Source of the DNA: JBIKIW01 sp044361365
GTDB taxonomy: Bacteria; Patescibacteriota; JACMRA01
Assembly: GCA_044361365.1 (NCBI GenBank)
Contig: JBIKIW010000028.1
Coordinates: forward strand, 1-18,849
Direction: 5' to 3'
DNA: 18,849 nt
A program made the translations under genes and the position numbers. Positions 1 through 7,095 of the stretch are shown piece by piece. The notes under the pieces were generated by a model, which saw only the letters and a program-made list of their open reading frames with translations, searched no databases and had not been told where the DNA came from. Position 1 is the stretch's first letter. Each line of letters begins with the position of its first letter.

Positions 1-104
1 GTTTTTGTAGCGTCTATATCTACACAAAAATGATGAATTATTTTTTTTAAATTGTAATTGCTTAATCTTTATCTGTATATCATAGAAATTAGTTTAGTTA
101 GTGT

Positions 105-746
105 TTGCTAACTAGTCTAGTTCCTTTTAGGCTTCTAGCTGGAGTAGCTGGTATACTTGCTGATACAAACACTGATTTAAATGCAAATGTTGGTTCAGTA
201 CAACTAATGAATAGTAGCGATGCAAGTGCTGAGCAAATATCCAAAGATTACTTTAAAAGTATTAAAAATAAATCAGTTAAACTAGGTGAATTTTGCAGTG
301 AATACGCTGACAACATGCTTGAAGAAAAAGGTAGTTTACATCAATTAAATGAGAAACTATATGTGTATAAAAAACCTGACAGGCATGGACCAAAAGAAAA
401 ATTCAAGTTGATTGATATTCCTGAAATAGTCTTTAATACAGATAAAATTTATGATTTAACAAATAAAAGAAAACTTAGAGAAAAATCTAGTGAGTTTACG
501 AATAGTTCTTCCGTTCAAGATGACATGGATGATTTTGAGACTTTTGCTAGACCTTCAGTTCCATCTTATGATGATATTAGAGGAAATCCTAGAAATCGGT
601 ACACTAGTCAAAGACAATCCCCAGTAGCTAGTGCATGGTCGGATCAGAGAAGAGCACAACAAAATAGAGAACAAGGTAGAAATGGTGTTGATCTGAATGA
701 TATTTTAAGAAGAAACGCTGACTTTAATAGAAAAATAAGATCATAA
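105..746 (+). CDS. Hypothetical protein, uncertain start
   Basis: I do not recognise this 213-residue protein. The frame opens at a TTG shortly after an in-frame TAG (99-101). There is no Shine-Dalgarno sequence, and the TTG lies in the loop of a small hairpin (TAGTTAG/CTAACTA, 95-114). The first ATG is at 207, codon 35. If the TTG is used, the N-terminus has a short hydrophobic stretch (about residues 5-19) that could be a weak signal or anchor. The middle is Lys/Glu-rich. The last 60 residues are rich in Arg, Asn, Gln and Ser and look disordered and basic. It is the only plus-strand gene in the first 7.6 kb and has no operon partner in the window. It may be a 5'-truncated remnant. No function can be assigned. 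Confidence 0.5.
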   Translation: MLTSLVPFRLLAGVAGILADTNTDLNANVGSVQLMNSSDASAEQISKDYFKSIKNKSVKLGEFCSEYADNMLEEKGSLHQLNEKLYVYKKPDRHGPKEKFKLIDIPEIVFNTDKIYDLTNKRKLREKSSEFTNSSSVQDDMDDFETFARPSVPSYDDIRGNPRNRYTSQRQSPVASAWSDQRRAQQNREQGRNGVDLNDILRRNADFNRKIRS

Positions 747-796
747 GTATTTTAGCTGTTATTTCTAAAAAGATAGCTCAATTATTGTCACCCATC

Positions 797-873
797 TCAC
801 TTTTTTTGGCTTTCCCCACCCAACACCTTCGAAAGTCCACCCATATATTCCAAATTCTTCTTGCAAGCGAGAA
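797..873 (-). pseudogene. Diverged duplicate of the hrcA 3' end
   Basis: The minus-strand reading from 873 to the TGA at 797 gives LACKKNLEYMGGLSKVLGGE followed by a few residues. This closely matches the C-terminus of the intact HrcA encoded at 1703-2515 (LARKKNLELMDGLSKVLGGE). At the DNA level, 811-873 and 1708-1770 agree at about 51 of 63 positions. Only the tail is present, with no start and no upstream hrcA sequence. It sits immediately downstream of the broken BRO gene, so the hrcA tail flanks that gene on both sides in direct orientation. It may be a remnant of a tandem hrcA duplication or of insertion into the hrcA 3' end. Confidence 0.75.
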
Positions 874-876
874 ACT

Positions 877-1637
877 TTACTTTTTTAAGAATTTCGATTT
901 TTTGCCGTCGATCACACTTTCACCAAGTTGTTTCTCGAGATCTAATCTTGCTTTTTTGGCTACGGTACCACCTTTTTTGGCAACTACTTTGTTTTGTTTT
1001 AGGCCTATTGGTTTTTGTTTTTTAGAAATTTCGGTGGTCGAAGCTTCTGCCAGCATATTCAAAACCAACTCTAAATTAGTCATATTATCCCGCAAATTTT
1101 CTTTTTTGAGGTTTTTAAATTTTTTGTATTCTTTGACCGACTTATCGCTCCAGGCTTTGGTTATTTCATCAGTCAAAATAGCATATTCTAAACCTTCTTT
1201 TACACCTCTTTGTTGCCATTGATCCATTCTGTGCTATATCCTTTTTTGAGATAAGTCTGCATTGCTCGTTCAAAAGCCAACTCTGGGTCTTCAGTTTCCT
1301 CTATTCTTTGGTAGCCAACTTTAGCTAGCCATACTTTAAAAGGCTCAGCTTTAGGGCTAGGAATAGATTGAACCAAACGCAATAAGTTCTCGGTAGAAAA
1401 GCAGTCTGTTGCGTATTTTTTACCATCAGAGGCAGTAAATTTCAGTTGTACGATTTTTTCGTACACCTCGCTTCCTTCAGCTTGAAGTTTTCCTTTTAGG
1501 TCGCTCCAATATCGCTTAGGGATGGTAGAATCGGTCAACACGGCTATCACATCAACAACTGAAAAGTACCAATTTTCGTCACTTTCATCCCAAACTCTTC
1601 GAACTTCTTTTTGGTTGAATAAAATGACCGAAGACAT
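877..1637 (-). pseudogene. BRO-N family (phage antirepressor-like) gene, broken by an internal deletion/frameshift
   Basis: Two overlapping frames together make one BRO-family protein. The N-terminal part (1200-1637, 145 residues) has the BRO-N fold signature: an N-terminal strand, WYFSVVDVIAVLTDS near residues 23-37, then YWSDLKGKL and QSIPSPKAEPFKVWLAKVGY. It ends shortly after KKGYSTEWI. The C-terminal part (877-1227, 116 residues) starts near DQWQQRGVKEGLEYAILTDE and continues to the KKGGTVAKKARLDLEKQLGE tail. From memory of intact relatives of about 280 residues, roughly 15-18 residues that normally lie between the EWI and DQW motifs are missing, and the frame changes at this point (about 1215-1235). 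BRO proteins are DNA-binding, often phage-borne regulators. The frame break may be a real deletion or a sequencing error. No Shine-Dalgarno sequence precedes the ATG at 1637. Confidence 0.8.
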
Positions 1638-1702
1638 AATTTAAGTAACAGTAGTTAAACTTGTTCTAATGATTAACAAAAATAATTAAAGTTTGTCAAC
1701 CC

Positions 1703-2515
1703 CTAACCTTCCCCGCCTAGCACCTTCGAAAGTCCATCCATAAGTTCCAAGTTCTTTTTGCGGGCGAGCATATGAGTTGGAGCAATTATACCTACCACGC
1801 TTTTGTTCCCCTTCACAGTTATTTCAGTGGCAACAAGTGCATATCCTTTACCCAGAGGTAAAACGGGATTTTCTGTTCCAAAGGCGGTTTTGAGTCGTTT
1901 TTTACTAATTTTTTTGGTAGATTTTATGTCTAAGTCTTCTAGTGAAATAATTCCATTTTCATCACCGATTGTACCCTCTAAAAGGGGTTTTTTGTAGCTG
2001 TCTAAGTTGTCTAAAAAATTTAGAATATCCGACACCTTACCTTCAGTTGGAGAGTCCAAAAGATTTTGAATTCCGCTCAAACTTTCCCCATGCTGATCTA
2101 CCGCGAATCCTACTCCATTGCCATTTAAAGCCAAAAGACGGCTGATTTCTTTGTTTAGATTGTTTTGTTGATTCTCAAGTTCGTAGATTTTTTGCTTTAG
2201 TTCATTTTGCTGACGGTTGGTGACTTGAAGTCCTGCAATTAGCTGATTTACAAAGAGTTTGAAGGCTTTTTCGGTGGGTTTGCTGGAGGCGTTGGTAAAT
2301 GGTTGAAACAAAAACCCAAGTTCACGAAGTGCCGCAAATTCATTACGAATTGTAGCCGAGGAAAAATTGAATCCATATTTATCACGAATTTCTTTGGAAC
2401 CCACAGTTTGTCCGGTTTCACAGTACTCTTTGATAACTGAAAAAAGAAGGTTGAGCTGTCGTTGACTTAGGTCAGATTGAGATGAAAAAGGAGAAGGGTT
2501 TTTGAGGCGAGGCAT
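1703..2515 (-). CDS. hrcA: Heat-inducible transcription repressor HrcA
   Basis: HrcA represses chaperone operons by binding the CIRCE operator and is released on heat stress. At 270 residues this copy is shorter than the usual 330-350. Residues 15-75 form the winged helix-turn-helix, with ETGQTVGSKEIRDKYGFNFS and the family signature SSATIRNEFAALRELGFL (52-69), then a proline/Thr turn (KPTEKAF, 79-85). Residues 98-130 are a Gln/Asn-rich coiled coil. The C-terminal part ends with VVGIIAPTHMLARKKNLELM, matching the family's GxIGPxRM region. The central inserted dimerisation domain is reduced. I saw no CIRCE inverted repeat (TTAGCACTC-N9-GAGTGCTAA) upstream, and no grpE/dnaK/dnaJ in the window. 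The start ATG at 2515 has no Shine-Dalgarno sequence. Its 3' end is duplicated at 797-873. Confidence 0.9.
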   Translation of the reverse strand: MPRLKNPSPFSSQSDLSQRQLNLLFSVIKEYCETGQTVGSKEIRDKYGFNFSSATIRNEFAALRELGFLFQPFTNASSKPTEKAFKLFVNQLIAGLQVTNRQQNELKQKIYELENQQNNLNKEISRLLALNGNGVGFAVDQHGESLSGIQNLLDSPTEGKVSDILNFLDNLDSYKKPLLEGTIGDENGIISLEDLDIKSTKKISKKRLKTAFGTENPVLPLGKGYALVATEITVKGNKSVVGIIAPTHMLARKKNLELMDGLSKVLGGEG

Positions 2516-2700
2516 ATCAAGATTATCGAATACAAAAGTTAATTCTATTCTTTTATGTTTCTTTTATTATTTCCCAAAAAATGACAAGGGGTGAGTTAGT
2601 TAATAGTTGAAGTTATTACTGGCTGCTGGGATAGTTTAAATACACAGGACGTCAAACCACATAATCTGGTAGGCCTAACTAAAATGAACCCCCTACCCAA

Positions 2701-2715
2701 CCTAGAAGATCTAGG
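2701..2715. other. Short perfect inverted repeat after the IMPDH-family gene
   Basis: CCTAGA-AGA-TCTAGG is a perfect 6-bp stem located 9 bp past the TAA of the gene at 2725-4143. It is not followed by a clear T-run on the minus strand, so it is at best a weak 3' hairpin and not a convincing intrinsic terminator. The rest of the 2516-2724 gap shows nothing I can name. Confidence 0.25.
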
Positions 2716-2724
2716 AATTTAGGG

Positions 2725-4143
2725 TTAAACCCTTGGTTTCGCTTGATTTTCTGTAAATCCACCTGTAGTTACAACTAGTCTGGAATTTTCATAAAATTCA
2801 ACGAGTGTAAAAGATCCTGCATAGCTAAATGAACTTTTACAAGCTCCTGCTATTCTATTAATCCTGTCTTGAATTGACTCCCCAGCATAACCTTCTTCTG
2901 TATCTCCAGTATGTACCAAAATTTTTCTACGAACACCTTCAGATAATGGTGTCTTCCCATTAAAATCAAATTTTTCAGCTCTTCTAGCATAGTAATCAGA
3001 CGCTTGACCATCAACATAGACAAACGTATTTCCATAAATATCTACATCCAAGAACTCTTTTGGTGACTGAAGAGTACCAGCAATACTTCCACCCATCATC
3101 AAAACTACTTTGGAATTTTTTGGATTTCCATTTAAAGCCAGAGCAATTGGTATATTTTTAAAAATAGGATAACTTTCACGCTTTACCAACTCACCTTCAG
3201 AATTAACACTATATTCTTTTGATACTTGTGTTCCAAGTCCACCATCAGCTATTACAGTTACACCTGGTAAACCGCTAACTTCGTTTATGAGACTGGCTTG
3301 TGGATAGCCAACTCCTGTTGTAGTGGTGGTGGTGCAATTTGCTCCCGGTCCAACTCCACATCGAAAATACCTTAATCCGTACTCTGTATAAAACTCTTTA
3401 GCAGCTTTATAGCTTCCAATTGAGCCAACAATTACAGGAACGCCTAAATTATCCTGAATATTTTTAGCCAACACACCAATTCTTTTCTGACTACCTTGGG
3501 CAGTATCTATCAAAATCATTTTTGCTCCATTTTCTACCAACTCTCTTGCTGCATTATATGAGTTAAGAATTTCACTACCTTCTTTTGCAATATCGTCCAT
3601 TTTAATAGAAAAAATCCACGGATAATTATTTTCTCGACTTTCTTTAGCTAATTCAATATTATTTAAGTGTTCTTTATAATTATTAGCCCTAGGTAAACAA
3701 GCAACACCTCTAGGTTTTGACTGGTCATCAACTTTTACAAATTCCCTAGCAAAATTTCCATCTGTACCCATAATACTATCCATCGGAGCAGTAATAAAAG
3801 GTAAAACATTTTGAAATGGGCCGATGTTGGTTGCAAGATCTACATAATCACGTGACTCCACCAAAGAAAGAGGTTGTTGCTCTAGGCATAAATCATAGTA
3901 ACCCAGAGTTTTGCCGTGTTGCTCAGAGTAACCAAAACAAGTAATACTATCTTCGCCATTTACAATTTTCCCAATTTCACCAGGATGTCTAATACCTTCA
4001 CGCTCTATTCTGTTAGCCATATTTTCCGGTAACAAAAGACCTAATTCACCTTTTACTGTTCTAAAATTTTTACCATTTAACCCTTGCTCAGAAGGGATAA
4101 AAACACCTCTTTTATTAGGATTAAAAACAAAATTTTCACTCAT
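2725..4143 (-). CDS. IMP dehydrogenase / GMP reductase family enzyme (no CBS domains)
   Basis: This family of TIM barrels carries out NAD(P)-linked chemistry at C2 of purine nucleotides in guanine nucleotide metabolism. Visible family elements in the 472-residue protein are TAPMDSI (118-124), DTAQGSQ (213-219, standing for the usual DSAHGHS), the catalytic loop GVGPGANC with the nucleophile at C270, TGVGYPQ (276-282), IADGG (298-302), LMMGGSIAGTLQSP (348-361), EEGYAG (416-421), YAG (441-443) and a terminal TxGGFTENQxKPRV. There are no CBS domains between the barrel halves. About 80 extra residues precede the GYYDLCL segment that corresponds to the usual start of the domain. After the catalytic Cys the usual CTTR becomes a run of six threonines, so the conserved Arg is absent. 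TGVGYPQ resembles GMP reductase, while the C-terminus resembles IMP dehydrogenase; I cannot choose between them. It follows the CPBP gene at 53 bp. Confidence 0.85.
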   Translation of the reverse strand: MSENFVFNPNKRGVFIPSEQGLNGKNFRTVKGELGLLLPENMANRIEREGIRHPGEIGKIVNGEDSITCFGYSEQHGKTLGYYDLCLEQQPLSLVESRDYVDLATNIGPFQNVLPFITAPMDSIMGTDGNFAREFVKVDDQSKPRGVACLPRANNYKEHLNNIELAKESRENNYPWIFSIKMDDIAKEGSEILNSYNAARELVENGAKMILIDTAQGSQKRIGVLAKNIQDNLGVPVIVGSIGSYKAAKEFYTEYGLRYFRCGVGPGANCTTTTTTGVGYPQASLINEVSGLPGVTVIADGGLGTQVSKEYSVNSEGELVKRESYPIFKNIPIALALNGNPKNSKVVLMMGGSIAGTLQSPKEFLDVDIYGNTFVYVDGQASDYYARRAEKFDFNGKTPLSEGVRRKILVHTGDTEEGYAGESIQDRINRIAGACKSSFSYAGSFTLVEFYENSRLVVTTGGFTENQAKPRV

Positions 4144-4196
4144 ACAGATAAACCACTAAGCAGATTTTTTTGCTATTTGCAAATGATTTTGAAATC

Positions 4197-4877
4197 TTAC
4201 CCCAACCAACCCAAAATTAAATTATGAACTGTATGAGCAATTGTGGTTCCATAAATTGAATCAGATTTTTGCCGAATCCAACCCCAGAAAAAGCCTAAAA
4301 TTGCGATATAAATCGCCCCTGAAATCGTAAATTCACCCGCAAAAAGCCACCAGCACCAATGAATAGCCGAAAACAAAATTGCCTGCAAAATATTGCTCTT
4401 TAATTTACCAAAATATTTTTCCAAAAATGGCTGAAAAGTAGCTCGAAAAAGTAGCTCCTCAGTAAAACCATTTATTATCTCACGAGCTAAAAGATTTATA
4501 CTGAAATCAAATTTAAAATTATAAACCCCAAACCCGCTAGAACTAGGGAAAAATAGATAGATCAAATGGGCCAAAATTGCCACAGCTGCCCAGCCCAAAA
4601 CCTGAAAATTAAATTTCCTAAGACCTGATTTTTGTAGCCAATCCTTACCAAAATTGTACCAAAGTAAACCAATTGCAAGCACAATCCAAGACGGATACTT
4701 GGAAAGAAAAAGAAACCAGTCTCTAAAACTTCCAGTCTCTAAAACGGCGTAACTATACCAGCCTCTAAGAGTCCAAATAGCATAAAATAAAGCGATTATT
4801 GAAGTTGTAACCCAAAACTTTTTGTCTTTTATGAGTTTAATTTTTATTTCAGAAAGTTTATTTAGTGGAATAATCAT
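4197..4877 (-). CDS. CPBP family intramembrane metalloprotease (CAAX protease / Abi-like)
   Basis: This is a 226-residue membrane protein with about six hydrophobic segments (approximately 22-37, 62-75, 93-111, 126-139, 163-179, 186-200). It carries the three CPBP motifs: EELLFR (E140, E141, R145), FSAIHW (H173) and the last TM region TIAHTVHN (H215, N219). These residues form the glutamate/histidine active site in the CPBP/Rce1 family. Bacterial members are implicated in processing or immunity to peptides, protein maturation or signalling; the substrate here is unknown. It lies between aroC (80 bp upstream) and the IMPDH-family gene (53 bp downstream), probably in the same transcription unit but without an obvious functional link. 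The start ATG at 4877 has an AT-rich leader without a Shine-Dalgarno sequence. Confidence 0.88.
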   Translation of the reverse strand: MIIPLNKLSEIKIKLIKDKKFWVTTSIIALFYAIWTLRGWYSYAVLETGSFRDWFLFLSKYPSWIVLAIGLLWYNFGKDWLQKSGLRKFNFQVLGWAAVAILAHLIYLFFPSSSGFGVYNFKFDFSINLLAREIINGFTEELLFRATFQPFLEKYFGKLKSNILQAILFSAIHWCWWLFAGEFTISGAIYIAILGFFWGWIRQKSDSIYGTTIAHTVHNLILGWLG

Positions 4878-4923
4878 AGTTTAGCAGAGTTTATTCTTCT
4901 AGCCTAGAACCTTGGAATTTACA

Positions 4924-4949
4924 GTCATTCTGAACTTGTTTCAGGATCT
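4924..4949 (+). repeat. Dispersed palindromic repeat, family C, copy 1
   Basis: A 26-bp sequence beginning GTCATTCTGAACTTG and ending TTTCAGGATCT, with the inverted arms CTGAA/TTCAG. A second copy at 8791-8816 matches at 23 of 26 positions. This copy lies in the 80-bp gap between aroC and the CPBP protease gene, 9 bp from the aroC stop codon. Confidence 0.7.
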
Positions 4950-4957
4950 TTACAAGG

Positions 4958-6643
4958 TTAAGCTCTACTCTTCAAACCCCTCAAATACAAATCTATCGCC
5001 ACCAAAGCACTCATAGCCTCCACAATCGGCACGGCTCTAGGTAAAACACACGGATCGTGACGACCTTTTCCCACCACAATCACCTCATTTCCGTTATTAT
5101 CAAGGGTTTTTTGAGATTTCCCGATTGTCGCAACGGGTTTAAAAGCCACCTTAAAATACACAGTTTGACCATTGGTTATTCCGCCCAAAACTCCACCTGC
5201 ATGATTGGTTTTGGTTGTGATTGAAGATGAATACTTTGCCCCTTCTAAAGGGGTTGTTCCGTAGGAACTGGGGTTATCGTTTTTCACAAACTCATCGTTA
5301 TGTTCACTCCCCTTCAATTTAGTCCCCTCAAACCCCGACCCTATTTCAAAACCTTTGGTGGCATTAATGCTCAGCATCGCATGTGCTAAAAGTGCTGGAA
5401 ATTTATCAAATTCTGGCTCCCCAAGTCCCACAGGCAAACCTCGAATCACACCCGTAATCACACCTCCAAGCGAGTCTTTTTCAGTCTTGGCTTTTTCTAT
5501 TAGTTCGATCATTTTTTGGGCAACTTCTGGATCTGGACACCTCACAATATTGGCTTCAATTTGATCAGAAGTGACTGTTTCGTAAATTGACTTTAAAGCA
5601 GATTCTTTATTCCTGTCTTTGATGATGTGATATTCAACCAAATCTAAATTTTGCCCACCCATTCCAGTGTGTTTATACTCACTTTGAACAACCCCACCTA
5701 AGCTTTCAGGGATTTTTCGGCTGCTAATGTTGGCTCTATCTACTGGGTATTTGATGTAATCGTAGTCCAGATTTTGATCAGCCCAAACTTTCAGGGCTGT
5801 CATAGCCTCTCTACCACAACCTTTTCTGTGAGCAGATTTTTTTAGCCAAATTCCAAACTCTGGTGTTTTGGCATGAGGATCGTGAACTCCACAACAACCT
5901 AAAAATTCACCAGTGTCTTTATCTAGAATCACCAATTGCAGATCTTCACCTCTTTGATTAGCACTTACAGCTCCTGAAATAAATTCTGCGGTTTCTGAGA
6001 TTTTATCGGCTGGTTTTGGAAACATAAATCGAGTTACTTCTGGAGTAAATTCCGCAAAAATATCTTCCAAATAATCAAAATTAATGGCTTTTAAAATCAA
6101 TCTTTGGGTAGAAAGTTCAAAATTTGTAAAATTTCTTTTAAGATCCCCTACCCCAATCTCCCCTACTTGGCTAGTATAAGCCAAAAACTCCACCCCCAAC
6201 TTTTCTTTCAAAAACTTTTTAGCAATCGCTCCAGCCACCACTCGCCCAATCATAATTCTAGCTGAACTTCGACCTCCTCCCCTAGGGTCACGGTTTTGGT
6301 ACTTTTGTTGGTAAGTAAAATCGCTATGTCCAGGGCGATACAAATCCTGCAAAGCGTTGTAATCATGACTTCGTTGGTCGGTGTTAAAAACCACCATCGC
6401 AATTGGAGTCCCCGTTGTTTTTCCATTATAAATTCCTGATAAAATTTTGACCTTATCGGCTTCATTTCGATCTGTAGTAATGTGACTTTGACCCGGTCTT
6501 CGGCGATCTAATTCGGCTTGAATATCAACTTCAGAGATTTCTAACCCAGCAGGACAACCGTCCACCACCACCCCAATCCCGTCTCCATGAGACTCACCAA
6601 AAGTAGTAATTCGAAACATTTCACCAAAAGTATTTGCAGGCAT
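4958..6643 (-). CDS. aroC: Chorismate synthase with a nested GNAT acetyltransferase domain
   Basis: Chorismate synthase converts EPSP to chorismate, the last step of the shikimate pathway, using reduced FMN. The 561-residue frame is uninterrupted. The N-terminal part shows FGESHG (15-20), DRRRPG (46-51), NTDQRSHDY (87-95), RPGHSDFTY (103-111) and RGGGRSSAR (121-129). The C-terminal part shows GLGEPEFDK (406-414), HAMLSINATKGFEIG (421-435), NHAGGVLGGITNG (480-492), FKP (501-503) and KGRHDPC (526-532). Residues about 174-345 are not chorismate synthase. They form a RimJ/RimL-type GNAT domain: LSTQRLIL, LQLVILDKDTGEFLGCCGVH, the acetyl-CoA loop HRKGCGREA (272-280) and N305-ISSRKI-ESLGG. Without it the enzyme is the normal length of about 390. 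A further insert of about 20 residues before NHAGG overlaps a REP-like palindrome. A weak AGGA lies upstream of the ATG. It starts the minus-strand gene run and is divergent from prs. Confidence 0.95.
   Translation of the reverse strand: MPANTFGEMFRITTFGESHGDGIGVVVDGCPAGLEISEVDIQAELDRRRPGQSHITTDRNEADKVKILSGIYNGKTTGTPIAMVVFNTDQRSHDYNALQDLYRPGHSDFTYQQKYQNRDPRGGGRSSARIMIGRVVAGAIAKKFLKEKLGVEFLAYTSQVGEIGVGDLKRNFTNFELSTQRLILKAINFDYLEDIFAEFTPEVTRFMFPKPADKISETAEFISGAVSANQRGEDLQLVILDKDTGEFLGCCGVHDPHAKTPEFGIWLKKSAHRKGCGREAMTALKVWADQNLDYDYIKYPVDRANISSRKIPESLGGVVQSEYKHTGMGGQNLDLVEYHIIKDRNKESALKSIYETVTSDQIEANIVRCPDPEVAQKMIELIEKAKTEKDSLGGVITGVIRGLPVGLGEPEFDKFPALLAHAMLSINATKGFEIGSGFEGTKLKGSEHNDEFVKNDNPSSYGTTPLEGAKYSSSITTKTNHAGGVLGGITNGQTVYFKVAFKPVATIGKSQKTLDNNGNEVIVVGKGRHDPCVLPRAVPIVEAMSALVAIDLYLRGLKSRA
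5239..5278 (+). repeat. REP-like palindrome, family B, inside the aroC coding region
   Basis: CCCCTTCTAAAGGGG is followed by TTGTTCCGTAGGAAC and TGGGGTTAT. This is the two-hairpin plan of the intergenic family B copies (a CCCCTT/AAGGGG stem, then a second short stem, then a GGGG-TAT end). On the minus strand it encodes about residues 456-469 of AroC (part of NPSSYGTTPLEGAK), where E. coli AroC has no counterpart between its RDEI and NHAGG segments. It is read in frame with no stop. Confidence 0.7.
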
Positions 6644-6679
6644 AATCCTATTAATATTTCAAATAGATCAAACCGTGTC

Positions 6680-6704
6680 AAAGCCTCACGGCGACTGAGA
6701 GAAG
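6680..6704. repeat. Direct repeat D, copy 1
   Basis: A 25-bp unit, AAAGCCTCACGG followed by CGACTGAGAGAAG, with a small GCC/GGC hairpin. It matches 6750-6774 at 24 of 25 positions. It lies about 40 bp upstream of the aroC start codon. Confidence 0.75.
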
Positions 6705-6749
6705 TGCTGGTGAAACCAAGCATGAACAGACCAAACTTGTTTTGGTCGA

Positions 6750-6774
6750 AAAGCCTAACGGCGACTGAGAGAAG
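6750..6774. repeat. Direct repeat D, copy 2
   Basis: The second copy of the 25-bp unit, offset by 70 bp from the first. It is preceded by a GACCAAA-CTTGT-TTTGGTC hairpin (6729-6747). Both copies precede aroC on the minus strand, so they would be in its 5' leader if transcription starts upstream. Confidence 0.75.
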
Positions 6775-6824
6775 AATTATAAATTATAAATGGTTAATGG
6801 TTAATTATAAAATTGAGTTTGATC

Positions 6825-6852
6825 TGTAGCGGCGACCTCCGCGTCGCCATTG
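6825..6852 (+). repeat. Palindrome family A, copy 1
   Basis: The TGTAGC lead is followed by the stem GGCGAC...GTCGCC and an ATTG tail. The fixed TGTAG lead and ATT tail with a variable stem define family A. Confidence 0.7.
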
Positions 6853-6900
6853 TTGGATATTGTTTGATAATAAATTTGTGACTTTAATTTAACATATCCC

Positions 6901-6929
6901 GGTAGAGGAGACCTCCTGGTCTCCATTTC
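6901..6929 (+). repeat. Palindrome family A, copy 2
   Basis: The GGTAGA lead is followed by the stem GGAGACC-TCCT-GGTCTCC and an ATTTC tail. The stem bases differ from copy 1 on both arms, so pairing is kept. Confidence 0.65.
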
Positions 6930-7048
6930 TCCCTTAACCTTTAAAATTGTTATCATTGATTTATAATTCAATATTGGTCATTTATAATTTATAATTAACC
7001 ATTTATAATTAAAAACCTGATTCCCGTCACCTGGTACCATGTAATTTG

Positions 7049-7078
7049 ATGAGGGAAGCCAGAGGCATTCCCCTACGG
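7049..7078 (-). repeat. Palindrome family A, copy 3 (degenerate)
   Basis: On the minus strand this reads CCGTAGGGGAATGCC, then TCT, then GGCTTCCC and TCAT. The lead is as in family A, but the stem contains a mismatch or bulge. Confidence 0.45.
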
Positions 7079-7095
7079 TAATTTGACGGCGACTT

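Larger units (their letters stand above)
6782..7010. repeat. AT-rich inverted repeat pair enclosing two family A palindromes
   Basis: The sequence at 6782-6798 (AATTATAAATGGTTAAT) is the exact reverse complement of 6994-7010. Related AT-rich words recur around 6980-6992 and 7497-7520. The pair encloses family A copies at 6825-6852 and 6901-6929, as terminal repeats of a small element would, but low complexity makes this uncertain. Confidence 0.4.

Noticed and set aside
785..1222. A 145-codon plus-strand open frame
   Set aside because: It is antisense to the BRO gene halves, which show clear family similarity, and its own translation is Phe/Leu/Ser-rich and unlike a protein.
6541..6829. Short frames on both strands over the aroC start and upstream repeats
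   Set aside because: They overlap the well-supported aroC N-terminus or run through the 25-bp direct repeats; nothing indicates translation.
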